A stretch of 64,000 nt of DNA from G963674835 sp963674835. GTDB lineage: Bacteria > Planctomycetota > Planctomycetia > Pirellulales > Thermoguttaceae. The position numbers and the translations under genes were made by a program. The notes under the pieces are model-generated. The model saw nothing but the letters and a program-made list of their open reading frames with translations. It was not told the origin of the DNA and made no database searches. Position 1 is the first letter of the stretch, and every line of letters starts with the position of its first letter. The stretch spans positions 992,001-1,056,000 of the forward strand of contig CAXXKC010000003.1 in assembly GCA_963674835.2 (NCBI GenBank). The letters run 5' to 3'. Positions 18,177 to 26,453 of this stretch are shown here, piece after piece.

Positions 18177-18613
18177 GCGGCCGTTGGGATGGGCTGCGAT
18201 CTGCCGGCTTCGCGGTGCAGTCCATCGTCTTGGGCGCAGCGCTGGCCCTCAGCTATCTCCTCATCGGCCCCCTGGCCCACTCCCTCAGTGGCACCCCGGG
18301 CGTGATGGCCGCCGCCCTCGCCGCCGCCCTCTGTTTCGTCGGCGCAGAGGTCGGCCTCTTCGTCTGCCACCGCTTCCACGCCTCGTCGGTCCACTACTTC
18401 GGGCCCCTTGCCGCCATGCTACCTCGCATGGGCATACCACTTATTGGCGGACTCCTCCTGCAAAAGAGCTTCCCGGCTTTGGCCCCCCTCGGGTTTTTGT
18501 TCTATACTCTTGCGTTCTTTCTAGTTGCACTCTCCATCGAAACCCTCATGGCACTGCCTGCTGTCAACCCGCCTTCCTGCTCCAGTCCCATCACCGACCG
18601 CCGCGTCACCTGA
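18173..18613 (+). CDS. Membrane protein of the atp operon, AtpI-like
   Basis: A 146-residue protein with about four membrane segments (13-35, 42-65, 78-98, 100-122 approximately). Its position between atpZ and atpB and its length fit ATP synthase protein I, which aids c-ring assembly. I saw no strong sequence motif, so the assignment rests on position and topology. The last 20 residues are Pro/Ser-rich and polar. It ends 6 bp before atpB. Confidence 0.7.
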   Translation: MSGRWDGLRSAGFAVQSIVLGAALALSYLLIGPLAHSLSGTPGVMAAALAAALCFVGAEVGLFVCHRFHASSVHYFGPLAAMLPRMGIPLIGGLLLQKSFPALAPLGFLFYTLAFFLVALSIETLMALPAVNPPSCSSPITDRRVT

Positions 18614-18619
18614 CCCGCC

Positions 18620-19423
18620 ATGGATATCAAAGAAATCTTCGGGCACGTTCAGGACGCTCCCGAGTTCCATTTCCCGTTCCACGCCTGGCACCTGCCCAAT
18701 ATCGCAGGCTTCCAGATCACGCGATTCATGGTGCTCGAAGTCGTCGCCGCGGTCCTGATGATCCTCCTTTTCATCCCGCTCGCCCGAAAAATTCGCAGCG
18801 GCCAACCGCCCCGAGGGCTCCTCTGGAACTTCCTCGAAGCCATCCTCGTTTTCCTTCGCGACGAAGTCGCCCGGCCCAGTATCGGCCGCAAAGACGCCGA
18901 CCGCTTTCTCCCTTTCATCTGGTGCCTCTTCTTCTTCGTCCTCTTCTGCAACCTGTTGGGCATGCTCCCTTGGGCCGGATCGCCCACCGGTGCCTTGGCC
19001 ACCACCGCCGCACTCGCCGCCATGACCTTCGGTGCTGTTCTCATCACCGGAATGTCCAGGCACGGGGTCGTCGGCTACTGGACCGGCCTGGTTCCCCACA
19101 TGGATCTGCCGTTCGTATTGGCCCTCTTCCTCAAACCCATGCTCCTGGCCATCGAAGTCGCCGGCCTCTTTATTCGCCACGTCGTCTTGGCCGTTCGTCT
19201 TCTGGCCAATATGTTTGCCGGCCACCTCGTGCTTGTCGTCATCCTCAGTTTCATCGGCGGTGCCGTCCAGGCAGGCCTCATCGTCTGGACCGGCGTTACC
19301 ATAAGCAGCGTTCTCGGAGCGGTCGCTCTGAATCTCTTGGAATTGTTCGTCGCCTTCCTGCAAGCCTATATCTTCGCCTTTCTGTCAGCCCTGTTCATCG
19401 GCATGGCCGTTCACCAGCACTGA
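18620..19423 (+). CDS. atpB: ATP synthase F0 subunit a
   Basis: A 267-residue integral membrane protein that forms the proton half-channels against the c-ring. The essential arginine is in AVRLLANMFAGH, the usual helix carrying it. The final helix region LNLLELFVAFLQAYIFAFL contains the conserved Glu/Gln positions. The N-terminal part (HFPFHAWHLP) is a soluble extension typical of longer members. It is in normal order after the AtpI-like gene and before atpE. Confidence 0.96.
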   Translation: MDIKEIFGHVQDAPEFHFPFHAWHLPNIAGFQITRFMVLEVVAAVLMILLFIPLARKIRSGQPPRGLLWNFLEAILVFLRDEVARPSIGRKDADRFLPFIWCLFFFVLFCNLLGMLPWAGSPTGALATTAALAAMTFGAVLITGMSRHGVVGYWTGLVPHMDLPFVLALFLKPMLLAIEVAGLFIRHVVLAVRLLANMFAGHLVLVVILSFIGGAVQAGLIVWTGVTISSVLGAVALNLLELFVAFLQAYIFAFLSALFIGMAVHQH

Positions 19424-19493
19424 GCCCGTGAACCCATGACCGACACATTTACACTTTTGCTACGCTTCTGCACGTTTTGAGGAGAAACACACT

Positions 19494-19823
19494 GTGAACA
19501 AGCTCATGATCTTCGCCTTGCTGCTCGTCACCTTCGCCGTCTTGGCTGCCCCAGCCTTGGCCTCCGAACCGGCCGCACCCGAATCGGGCAACGCCGCCGC
19601 CGCGGCCGCCACCTCCTGGCGATTCCTCGGCGCCTCCTTCGGCGCTGGCCTCGTCATCATTGGCGCTGGCATCGGCATCGGCTGGATCGGCTCCTCCGCG
19701 GTCGGCAGCATGGCTCGCCAGCCCGAAGTTGCCGGCAACATCAACACCGCCATGATTATCGCCGCCGCCCTCATCGAAGGCGTGACCTTCTTCGCACTGA
19801 TCGTCTGCCTTATGACCACCTGA
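19494..19823 (+). CDS. atpE: ATP synthase F0 subunit c with cleavable N-terminal leader
   Basis: A 109-residue product, about 30 longer than the usual subunit c. The first 23 residues (IFALLLVTFAVLAAPALAS) look like a signal peptide, and an Ala-rich linker follows. The two-helix hairpin then begins at about residue 44, with GAGIGIGWIGSS in helix 1, the RQPE loop, and the ion-binding glutamate in AALIEGVTFF. The helix 1 sequence lacks the extra polar ligands of sodium-type c subunits, so protons are the likely ion. The start is a GTG with GAGGAG 9 nt upstream. Confidence 0.94.
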   Translation: MNKLMIFALLLVTFAVLAAPALASEPAAPESGNAAAAAATSWRFLGASFGAGLVIIGAGIGIGWIGSSAVGSMARQPEVAGNINTAMIIAAALIEGVTFFALIVCLMTT

Positions 19824-19849
19824 CCGCGCGCTTCGGGACGCACTACGTC

Positions 19850-20482
19850 ATGTTTAACCGATTGATTCTCTGCCTCGCGATCCTCTCGCTCGTCTTCGTC
19901 TGCCTGACGCCGACGCTGGCCGTCGCCAGCTCCGCTGCTCACTCGGCCGACCAAGCCGCCGAGAGCGAGGCAAGCCCCACTCCTCTGGCGTGGCAAAGTA
20001 ATCTGGCCATCTGGACCGGTGTGGTCTTCCTCATCCTCCTGTTGGTCCTCTGGCGATTCGCCTGGGGGCCCATCGCCGATGGACTCCACAAACGCGAAAC
20101 GCGTATCGCCGACGACATCGCCTCTGCCGACAGGATCAACGAGGAAGCCAAGCAATTGCTGGCCTCCTACGAGGAAAAACTCGCCCGCGCCAACGAAGAC
20201 GTCCGCCAGTTGCTCGATAAGGCCCGCCGCGACGCCGCCGATATCAGCCGCCAGATCGTCGACAAAGCCCGCGAAGATGCCGAAGCCGAGCATCGCCAGG
20301 CCCTGCTCGAAATCGACCACGCAACCTCCGCGGCCCTCAAGGACCTCGCCGAACGCAGTGCCACGCTCGCCGTCGACCTCGCCGGCCGCATCGTCGGCTC
20401 CCGTTTGGAACCCCGCGACCACTCCCAGCTTATCCAGCAAGCTGTCGAGCGGTTCGCCCAGGCCAAACCCAACGGGCATTAA
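19850..20482 (+). CDS. atpF: ATP synthase F0 subunit b
   Basis: A 210-residue stator protein. A hydrophobic N-terminus (LILCLAILSLVFVCLTPTLA) resembles a signal peptide, and a second segment (LAIWTGVVFLILLLVLWRFAW) is the membrane anchor. The rest is a long charged helix rich in Ala, Glu, Lys and Arg that dimerises and reaches F1. The double hydrophobic N-terminus parallels the leader on atpE. It is in standard order. Confidence 0.94.
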   Translation: MFNRLILCLAILSLVFVCLTPTLAVASSAAHSADQAAESEASPTPLAWQSNLAIWTGVVFLILLLVLWRFAWGPIADGLHKRETRIADDIASADRINEEAKQLLASYEEKLARANEDVRQLLDKARRDAADISRQIVDKAREDAEAEHRQALLEIDHATSAALKDLAERSATLAVDLAGRIVGSRLEPRDHSQLIQQAVERFAQAKPNGH

Positions 20483-20550
20483 CCGCACCGCAGCCCCCGC
20501 GGCTGCAAAAACCACGTACCCCAGCCACCCCCGGCCGTGAAAAAACCCAT

Positions 20551-20576
20551 GTAGCCCAGCCGCCCTCGGCTGGGAA
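20551..20576. repeat. CAGCCG hairpin repeat, variant
   Basis: GTAGCCCAGCCGCC with CGGCTGGG and an A run: a variant of the hairpin repeat at 11035. It lies in the atpF-atpH gap and is not a terminator on the plus strand because adenines, not thymines, follow. Confidence 0.55.
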
Positions 20577-20656
20577 AAAAACCCGTAACCATACCCCCCC
20601 TAACCCAACCCCCGGCGGCATAATACATCGGAAACGATCCGAAAGGCTCTCAAACC

Positions 20657-21310
20657 ATGGCTCAGGACCTCCCGCCGAAAGACGCCCAGCTCGCGGCCGA
20701 CTACCAAGCCGATGTCGCCGTGGAGCATATCGCCGGCGTCTACGCCGAAGCCCTCTTGGGCGCCGCCGGCAAGGCCGACCAGGTCAAAGACCTATTGGAC
20801 GAGTTCGATTCCCTCATCGCCGACGTTCTCACCCCGTTCCCCGACCTCGAGCGGCTCCTCATCTCCGGCCTCGTCTCCGACGATGAGAAGCAACGCATCC
20901 TCGATCGCGTACTCGCGGCCCAGGCGTCCCCGCTGTTGCTCAACTTCCTCAAGGTGGTCGCCCGCCACGGCCGGCTCGACTGCCTGAGGGCCATCCATCG
21001 CCAGTTCCACCAACTATACGACCGGGCGCAGGGACGCATTCGCGTCCGGCTGACCACCCCCGTCCCCGTCAACGACGCGCTGGCCGCTCAGATCACCGCC
21101 GACCTTCGCGAGTTCCTCGGAACCGAGCCGGTGGTCCAACGGGTCGTCGACCCCAATGTCATCGGAGGCGCCGTCATCCAAGTCGGCGATACCGTCTACG
21201 ACGGCTCCATCGCCACCCAGTTGCACAGAGTGCGCCAGCAAATCATCGATAGGAGTGCACATGAGATTCAAAGCCGACGAGATAGCTTCCGTAATCCAGC
21301 AGGAAGTTGA
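20657..21310 (+). CDS. atpH: ATP synthase F1 subunit delta
   Basis: A 217-residue delta subunit linking F1 to the b stator. The N-terminal helix bundle starts near EHIAGVYAEALLGAA, and the C-terminal domain has DPNVIGGAVIQVGDTVYDGSIA, the delta signature. Its end overlaps atpA by 50 bases, and the last 16 residues lie beyond the usual end of the family, so they are a tail created by the overlap. The gap before it holds two hairpin repeats. Confidence 0.95.
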   Translation: MAQDLPPKDAQLAADYQADVAVEHIAGVYAEALLGAAGKADQVKDLLDEFDSLIADVLTPFPDLERLLISGLVSDDEKQRILDRVLAAQASPLLLNFLKVVARHGRLDCLRAIHRQFHQLYDRAQGRIRVRLTTPVPVNDALAAQITADLREFLGTEPVVQRVVDPNVIGGAVIQVGDTVYDGSIATQLHRVRQQIIDRSAHEIQSRRDSFRNPAGS

Positions 21311-22793
21311 ACAATACCGCGCTCAGATCGACGTCCGCGAAGTCGGACGCGTCCTTGAGGTCGGCGACGGCATCGCTCGTATCTACGGACTCTCCGGTGT
21401 CATGGCCGGTGAGATGATCGAGTTCCCCGGCGGCGTCTTCGGCTTGGCCTTCAATCTCGAAGAAACCTCCGTCGGTGCCATCATTCTCGGCGACTGGCTC
21501 TCCGTCAACGAAGGCGACGAAGTCCGCAGCACCGGCCGGCTCCTCAGCGTCCCCGTCGGCGACGCCGTCCTCGGACGCGTCATCGACCCGCTCGGCAATC
21601 CGCTCGACGGCAAAGGCCCCATCGTCACCACCGAGCGACGCGCCGTCGAAACCCCCGCTCCCGGCGTCGCCGAGCGCCAACCGGTCGTCCAGCCCCTCCA
21701 GACCGGCATCAAAGCCATCGACTCCATGACCCCCATCGGCCGCGGCCAACGCGAGCTCATCATCGGCGACCGCCGCACCGGCAAAACCGCCATCTGCATC
21801 GACGCCATCCTCAACCAGAAGGATACCGACGTTAAGTGCTTCTACGTCGCCATCGGCCAGAAGGAGTCCAACGTCGCCGGCCTGATCGAGGTCCTCCGCA
21901 AGCACGGCGCCATGGAATACACCACCGTCATCCTCTCGGGTGCCGCCTCCCCCGCCCCGCTCCAGTACATCGCCCCCTACGCCGGCTGCGCCATGGCCGA
22001 GTACTTCATGTACCGCGGCGGCCATACGCTGGTCATCTACGACGACCTCACACGCCAGGCCCAGGCCTATCGCCAGCTATCCCTGCTCATGCGTCGCCCC
22101 CCCGGACGCGAGGCCTACCCCGGCGACATCTTCTACGCCCACAGCCGCCTCCTCGAGCGCTCCGCCAAACTCAGCGACGAACTCGGCGCCGGCTCCCTCA
22201 CCGCGCTGCCCATCGTCGAAACCCTCGAAGGCGAAGTCTCCGCCTACATCCCCACCAACGTCATCTCCATCACCGACGGACAAATCTACCTCCAGCCCGA
22301 CCTCTTCTTCGCCGGCCAACGCCCCGCCATGAACGTCGGCATCTCCGTCTCCCGCGTCGGCGGCAAGGCCCAGATCCCCGCCATGAAGAAGGTCGCCGGC
22401 GGCCTCCGCCTCGACCTGGCCTCCTTCCGCGAACTCGAAGCCTTCGCCCAATTGGGCACCGACCTCGACGCCGCCACCCAGTCCCGCCTCGACCGCGGAT
22501 ACCGCATGACCGAGCTGCTCAAACAGGGTCTCCACGAACCCATGCACGTCACCGACCAGGTCTTCATGATCTACGTCGGCACCCGTGGGCATCTCGACAA
22601 AGTCCCGCTCGAAGAGGTCCGCTCCTGGCAGGAACAATTCCTCACCTTCATCCACGAAAGCCACCGCGAACTCTGGCAGAAGGTCACCGACTCCCGCGAT
22701 CTCGACGACCAAAGCCGCGCCGCCCTCGACGAAGCCATCCAACAGTTCCAACAATCCCGCAACGCCCAACGCCAACCCACCACCACCGCCTAA
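21261..22793 (+). CDS. atpA: ATP synthase F1 subunit alpha
   Basis: A 510-residue alpha subunit, the usual length. The P-loop reads GDRRTGKT, with the family's QPLQTGIKAIDSMTPIGRGQ before it. Alpha binds nucleotide without hydrolysing it and forms the hexamer with beta. The start at 21261 (MRFKADEIASVIQQ) follows AGGAG at 5 nt and lies inside the end of atpH, so translation of the two is probably coupled. Further upstream the frame is open but lies in atpH. Confidence 0.97.
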   Translation: MRFKADEIASVIQQEVEQYRAQIDVREVGRVLEVGDGIARIYGLSGVMAGEMIEFPGGVFGLAFNLEETSVGAIILGDWLSVNEGDEVRSTGRLLSVPVGDAVLGRVIDPLGNPLDGKGPIVTTERRAVETPAPGVAERQPVVQPLQTGIKAIDSMTPIGRGQRELIIGDRRTGKTAICIDAILNQKDTDVKCFYVAIGQKESNVAGLIEVLRKHGAMEYTTVILSGAASPAPLQYIAPYAGCAMAEYFMYRGGHTLVIYDDLTRQAQAYRQLSLLMRRPPGREAYPGDIFYAHSRLLERSAKLSDELGAGSLTALPIVETLEGEVSAYIPTNVISITDGQIYLQPDLFFAGQRPAMNVGISVSRVGGKAQIPAMKKVAGGLRLDLASFRELEAFAQLGTDLDAATQSRLDRGYRMTELLKQGLHEPMHVTDQVFMIYVGTRGHLDKVPLEEVRSWQEQFLTFIHESHRELWQKVTDSRDLDDQSRAALDEAIQQFQQSRNAQRQPTTTA

Positions 22794-22810
22794 CCCACCA
22801 CCACAACCCG

Positions 22811-22840
22811 TAGGGTGGGCCGAGCGCCGCGAGCCCCACC
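22811..22840. repeat. GTGGG/CCCAC palindromic repeat, copy 2 of 4
   Basis: TAGGGTGGGCCGAGCGCCGC followed by GAGCCCCACC. It sits in the 80-bp gap between atpA and atpG, so it is part of the operon transcript. Confidence 0.85.
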
Positions 22841-22873
22841 AGCCAAGACCACGACCAAGGACCCCCTGACCCC

Positions 22874-23752
22874 ATGGCCAAAGCCCGAGCACTCGACAAA
22901 CGCCGCAAGTCGATCCGCAACATCCGCAAGATCACGCGGACCATGGAGCTGATCGCCACGGCCAGCTTCAAGCGCGCCATGGATCGGGCCAACGCCGCCG
23001 CGGCCTACACGAGGCGCGTCTCTGCATTGGTCGCCAACCTCGCCCGCCTCGGCCTCGACACGACCCATCCACTTCTCGAAGCCCGCCCCGAGCCGCGGCG
23101 CGCCGTCATGCTCGTTCTCAGCGCCAATCGCGGCCTCTGCGGCGGCCACAACGCCGGCGTCTTGCGCGCCGGCCTGGCCCATTGGAAAGACCTCACCGCC
23201 ACCATTCCCGACGTCCAGCTCGAAATCGCCGGAAAGCGTGGCATCTCCGGCTTCCGGTTCCGCGGTATCCAGCCCACCCAGAGCTTCACCCACTTCGACG
23301 ACCGCCCCGCCTACGCTGAGGTCGAGCTCCTCGCCAACCGCTACATGGAAGCCTGCATCACCGGCCGTCTCGACCGCTTCGACGTCGTCTACACCAAGTT
23401 CGAGAGCATGAGCCGCATGTATCCCGTGGTCGAAACGCTCCTGCCCCTCTCCGCCATGCAGGAAGTCGAGGAAGCTGCCGTAACCATGGGCCAGTCCCAG
23501 TACGAATTCCTCCCTTCCGCCGAGAGCATCCTCGAAGAGCTCATCCCCATGAGCTTCAAGACCAAGCTCTTCAAATGCTTCCTCGACGCGGCCGTCACCG
23601 AACAAATCGCACGCATGATGGCCATGAAGGCCGCCACCGAAAACGCCGACACCATGATCTCCAACCTCACCATGACCTACAACCGCGCGCGCCAAGGCCA
23701 AATCACCAACGAAATCCTCGAAGTCATCAGCGGTGCTGAGGCACTCAACTGA
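22874..23752 (+). CDS. atpG: ATP synthase F1 subunit gamma
   Basis: A 292-residue gamma subunit, the central rotor shaft. The two-helix coiled coil is at the N-terminus (RRKSIRNIRKITRTMELIA) and C-terminus (MAMKAATENADTMISNL), with SANRGLCGGHN in the Rossmann-like middle. Length and order are normal. A GTGGG palindrome precedes it and atpD follows. Confidence 0.96.
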   Translation: MAKARALDKRRKSIRNIRKITRTMELIATASFKRAMDRANAAAAYTRRVSALVANLARLGLDTTHPLLEARPEPRRAVMLVLSANRGLCGGHNAGVLRAGLAHWKDLTATIPDVQLEIAGKRGISGFRFRGIQPTQSFTHFDDRPAYAEVELLANRYMEACITGRLDRFDVVYTKFESMSRMYPVVETLLPLSAMQEVEEAAVTMGQSQYEFLPSAESILEELIPMSFKTKLFKCFLDAAVTEQIARMMAMKAATENADTMISNLTMTYNRARQGQITNEILEVISGAEALN

Positions 23753-23833
23753 TAACATACGCGAACCTTCCCGCGACCCGCCCACGGTCGCTTGCCCGAG
23801 AAAACTCCAACCACATTCAACCAACGACAAGCC

Positions 23834-25288
23834 ATGGCTACCACCGCCGATAACACGACCCAGAACATTGGCCTGGTCACCCAGGTCATCGGCTCCACCT
23901 TCGATGCCGAGTTCCCCGAAGACCACCTTCCCGCCATCTACAACGCCGTCCGCATCCAGGCCGACGTCAAGGGCGTCAAGCTCGACCTCATTGGCGAAAT
24001 CCAGCAACAGCTCGGCGGCGGCGGCGTCCGTTGCGTTGCCCTCGGCAGCACCGACGGCCTCGTCCGCGGCATGAAGTGTATCGATACCGGCGCCCCCGTC
24101 AGCGTCCCGGTCGGCGAAGCCACCCTTGGCCGCGTCTTCAACCTCCTCGGCGACACGATCGACAACCGCGGCCCCATCCAGGCCGACGAGTTCTGGCCCA
24201 TCCACCGCGAGGCCCCCGAGCTCACCGAGCTGTCGACCAAGACCGAGCTCTTCGAAACCGGCATCAAGGTCATCGATCTGCTCACCCCCTTCGTCCGCGG
24301 CGGCAAGGCCGGACTGTTCGGCGGGGCCGGCCTCGGCAAGACCGTCATCCTCACCGAACTGATCGCCCGCATCGCCAGCCAGCACGGCGGCTACTCCGTC
24401 TTCGCCGGCGTCGGCGAGCGCACCCGCGAAGGCAACGACCTTTGGCTCGAGATGCAGGAAACCAAGATGGGCGACGGCCGCAGCGTCATCGAGCAGACCT
24501 GCATGGTCTTCGGCCAGATGAACGAGCCGCCCGGAGCCCGTCTCCGCGTCGCCCTCTCCGCCCTCACCATGGCCGAGTACTTCCGCGACACGACCGGCGC
24601 CGACGTCCTGCTGTTCATCGACAACATCTTCCGATTCTCCCAGGCAGGCAGCGAAGTGTCCGCCCTCCTCGGACGCATGCCCTCCGCCGTAGGCTACCAG
24701 CCCACGCTGGCCACCGAGATGGGCGCCCTCCAGGAACGCATCGCCTCGACCTCCAAGGGTGCCATCACCTCGGTCCAGGCCGTCTACGTTCCCGCCGACG
24801 ACCCCACCGATCCGGCCCCCGCGGCCGCCTTCGGCCAGCTCGATGCCTTCATCTACCTCGAGCGTGCCATCACCGAAAAAGGTATTTACCCCGCGGTCGA
24901 TCCGCTGGCCTCCTCCAGCCGCATTCTCGACCCGCAGTATGTCGGCCAACGCCACTATGCCATCGCCCGCCGTGTGCAGATGACGCTCCAGCGCTACCGC
25001 GAGCTGCAAGACATCATCGCCATCCTCGGCGTCGAAGAGCTCAGCGAAGACGACAAGCTCATCGTCCATCGTGCCCGTCGCATCGAGCGATTCCTCTCCC
25101 AGCCGTTCATCGTGGCCGAAGCCTTCACCGGCCGTGCCGGCGAGGTCACCCCGCTGGAAGACACCATCCGCAGCTTCGAAGAGATCGCCGACGGCAAGTG
25201 GGATCACCTACCCGAACAAGCCTTCATGTACGTCGGCGGCATCGAACAAGCCGCCGAACAAGCCGAAAAAATGGCCAAGAACCAATAA
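23834..25288 (+). CDS. atpD: ATP synthase F1 subunit beta
   Basis: A 484-residue catalytic subunit. The P-loop is GGAGLGKT; the arm after it carries GERTREGNDL, and DDPTDPAPA and LFIDNIFRF are also seen. I chose the ATG at 23834 (MATTADNTTQNIGLV), where homologs begin, although no strong binding site precedes it; the frame extends 42 bases further. The stop is followed at once by a CCCACTA array. Confidence 0.97.
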   Translation: MATTADNTTQNIGLVTQVIGSTFDAEFPEDHLPAIYNAVRIQADVKGVKLDLIGEIQQQLGGGGVRCVALGSTDGLVRGMKCIDTGAPVSVPVGEATLGRVFNLLGDTIDNRGPIQADEFWPIHREAPELTELSTKTELFETGIKVIDLLTPFVRGGKAGLFGGAGLGKTVILTELIARIASQHGGYSVFAGVGERTREGNDLWLEMQETKMGDGRSVIEQTCMVFGQMNEPPGARLRVALSALTMAEYFRDTTGADVLLFIDNIFRFSQAGSEVSALLGRMPSAVGYQPTLATEMGALQERIASTSKGAITSVQAVYVPADDPTDPAPAAAFGQLDAFIYLERAITEKGIYPAVDPLASSSRILDPQYVGQRHYAIARRVQMTLQRYRELQDIIAILGVEELSEDDKLIVHRARRIERFLSQPFIVAEAFTGRAGEVTPLEDTIRSFEEIADGKWDHLPEQAFMYVGGIEQAAEQAEKMAKNQ

Positions 25289-25291
25289 CCC

Positions 25292-25309
25292 CCCACTACC
25301 CACTACCCT
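25292..25309. repeat. Short CCCACTA array after atpD
   Basis: Two CCCACTA units directly after the atpD stop and before atpC. Longer arrays of the same unit are at 31734 and 60669, also at gene ends. Confidence 0.6.
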
Positions 25310-25311
25310 AA

Positions 25312-25713
25312 ATGCCCCAGCTCCAATGCATCATCGTCACCCCTGAGCGAACCGTCCGCGACGCCACCGCCGACTTCGTCGCGATGCCGCTGTTCGACGG
25401 GGAGATCGGCATCGGCGCCGCCCACAGTCCCATCATCGGGCGATTGGGCAACGGCGAGCTCCGTGTCCGCACGGGCGATCACACCGACCGCTTCTACGTC
25501 GAAGGCGGCTTCGTCGACGTCATCGGCAACGTCATCTCCGTCATGACCAATCGCGCCGTACCCGCCGACCAGGTCGACGAGCTGGTCGCCCGCGAACTCC
25601 TGGCCACCGCCCAAACCCGCCCGGCCCACACCCCGGAACTCATGGCCATTCGCGATCAGGCTGTCAGCCAGGCCCGCGCCCAAATCCGCGTCGCCCAGCG
25701 AGCCCAGTTGTAG
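25312..25713 (+). CDS. atpC: ATP synthase F1 subunit epsilon
   Basis: A 133-residue epsilon subunit. The N-terminal beta-sandwich contains TPERTVRDATADFVAMPLFD and GEIGIGAAHSPIIG, close to the family consensus for the region that contacts the c-ring. A helical C-terminal pair follows (LVARELLATAQTRP). It ends the atp operon, 38 bp before a 96-bp palindrome. Confidence 0.95.
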   Translation: MPQLQCIIVTPERTVRDATADFVAMPLFDGEIGIGAAHSPIIGRLGNGELRVRTGDHTDRFYVEGGFVDVIGNVISVMTNRAVPADQVDELVARELLATAQTRPAHTPELMAIRDQAVSQARAQIRVAQRAQL

Positions 25714-25750
25714 CCTTCGGTCTTGTAGCCTTCAGTGCCTCTCCGTACGA

Positions 25751-25846
25751 TAGAGCGCACTCCGTGTAACTGTGGCGTGTATTTCGCTTTCGGAACCGCA
25801 GAAACACGCCGCCACGAACGCTGCAGTCCAGTGCGACACGCACTAG
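25751..25846. repeat. 96-bp palindromic element, copy 1 of 5
   Basis: Begins TAGAGCGCACTCCGTGTAAC and ends GACACGCACTAG. The arms share GTAGCGT-type cores and can fold into a long imperfect hairpin around TTTCGCTTTC and GAAACAC. Copies are at 29261, 34823 (interrupted), 53712 and 56724. It lies in the gap after the atp operon. Confidence 0.85.
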
Positions 25847-25940
25847 GCACCCACGCTGGCCATCCCCCGGCCCAGGGCATCACTCCCCCGCGCCCGGTCG
25901 CATCGGCCGCCAACCTCGCTCGGCCATCGCGGAGATGACC

Positions 25941-26453
25941 ATGCCGCCGATGATCTCCGTCTACTGCAAGTGCTCCGTCGCCCAGACGACCGCGCAGGAA
26001 CTCCTCGCAGCCCTTCAGGCGGCCGATGTCTCCATGATCGCCCAAAGCCGCCACCTCTGGCCAGGCCTCATCGACGATGTCCTCACCCACCTCCGCATCG
26101 TCCGCTCCCAGTCCGAACAATCCACCCGCTGGGAACTCACCTACTGGCCGACCGACCACCCACAATGCGTAATTCGCTGCGAACCCCTGGCGGCCGGAGC
26201 CCACGACCCCCAACTCGACGAACTCCGCACCCTCCACCACCCCGGCGTCGACAAAATCCGCCAGCACTTATCGCAGGCCGTCGAACTGGTTACACTCGAA
26301 TTTCCCCAAGATCGTCACGCCGTAACCACCGCCCTGTTGGCTTCCGAAGCCGCCCGCTGGTTCGCCGAATTGGGTGACGCCGTCATCGCTCGCATCGATA
26401 ATACCTGGTGGGACCTCGATCAACTCGGAGCCTACCGAAGGATCCTGCCGTGA
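25941..26453 (+). CDS. Conserved-looking protein of unknown function
   Basis: A 170-residue soluble protein that I do not recognise. It starts MPPMISVYCKCSVAQTT; GGAG lies 6 nt before this ATG, which is why I prefer it over the one at 25935. The middle has a mixed alpha/beta character and the last part (NTWWDLDQLGAYRRILP) is rich in aromatics. There is no signal peptide or membrane segment. Its stop overlaps the next start (GTGA), so it is coupled to the YfhO-like gene and may serve it. Confidence 0.65.
   Translation: MPPMISVYCKCSVAQTTAQELLAALQAADVSMIAQSRHLWPGLIDDVLTHLRIVRSQSEQSTRWELTYWPTDHPQCVIRCEPLAAGAHDPQLDELRTLHHPGVDKIRQHLSQAVELVTLEFPQDRHAVTTALLASEAARWFAELGDAVIARIDNTWWDLDQLGAYRRILP

Noticed and set aside
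20551..20576. Rho-independent terminator in the atp operon
   Set aside because: The hairpin is followed by adenines on the coding strand, not thymines, and matches a dispersed repeat.
21261..21310. Frameshift between atpH and atpA
   Set aside because: Both genes keep complete conserved domains; the 50-base overlap is a true overlap with a strong ribosome site for atpA.
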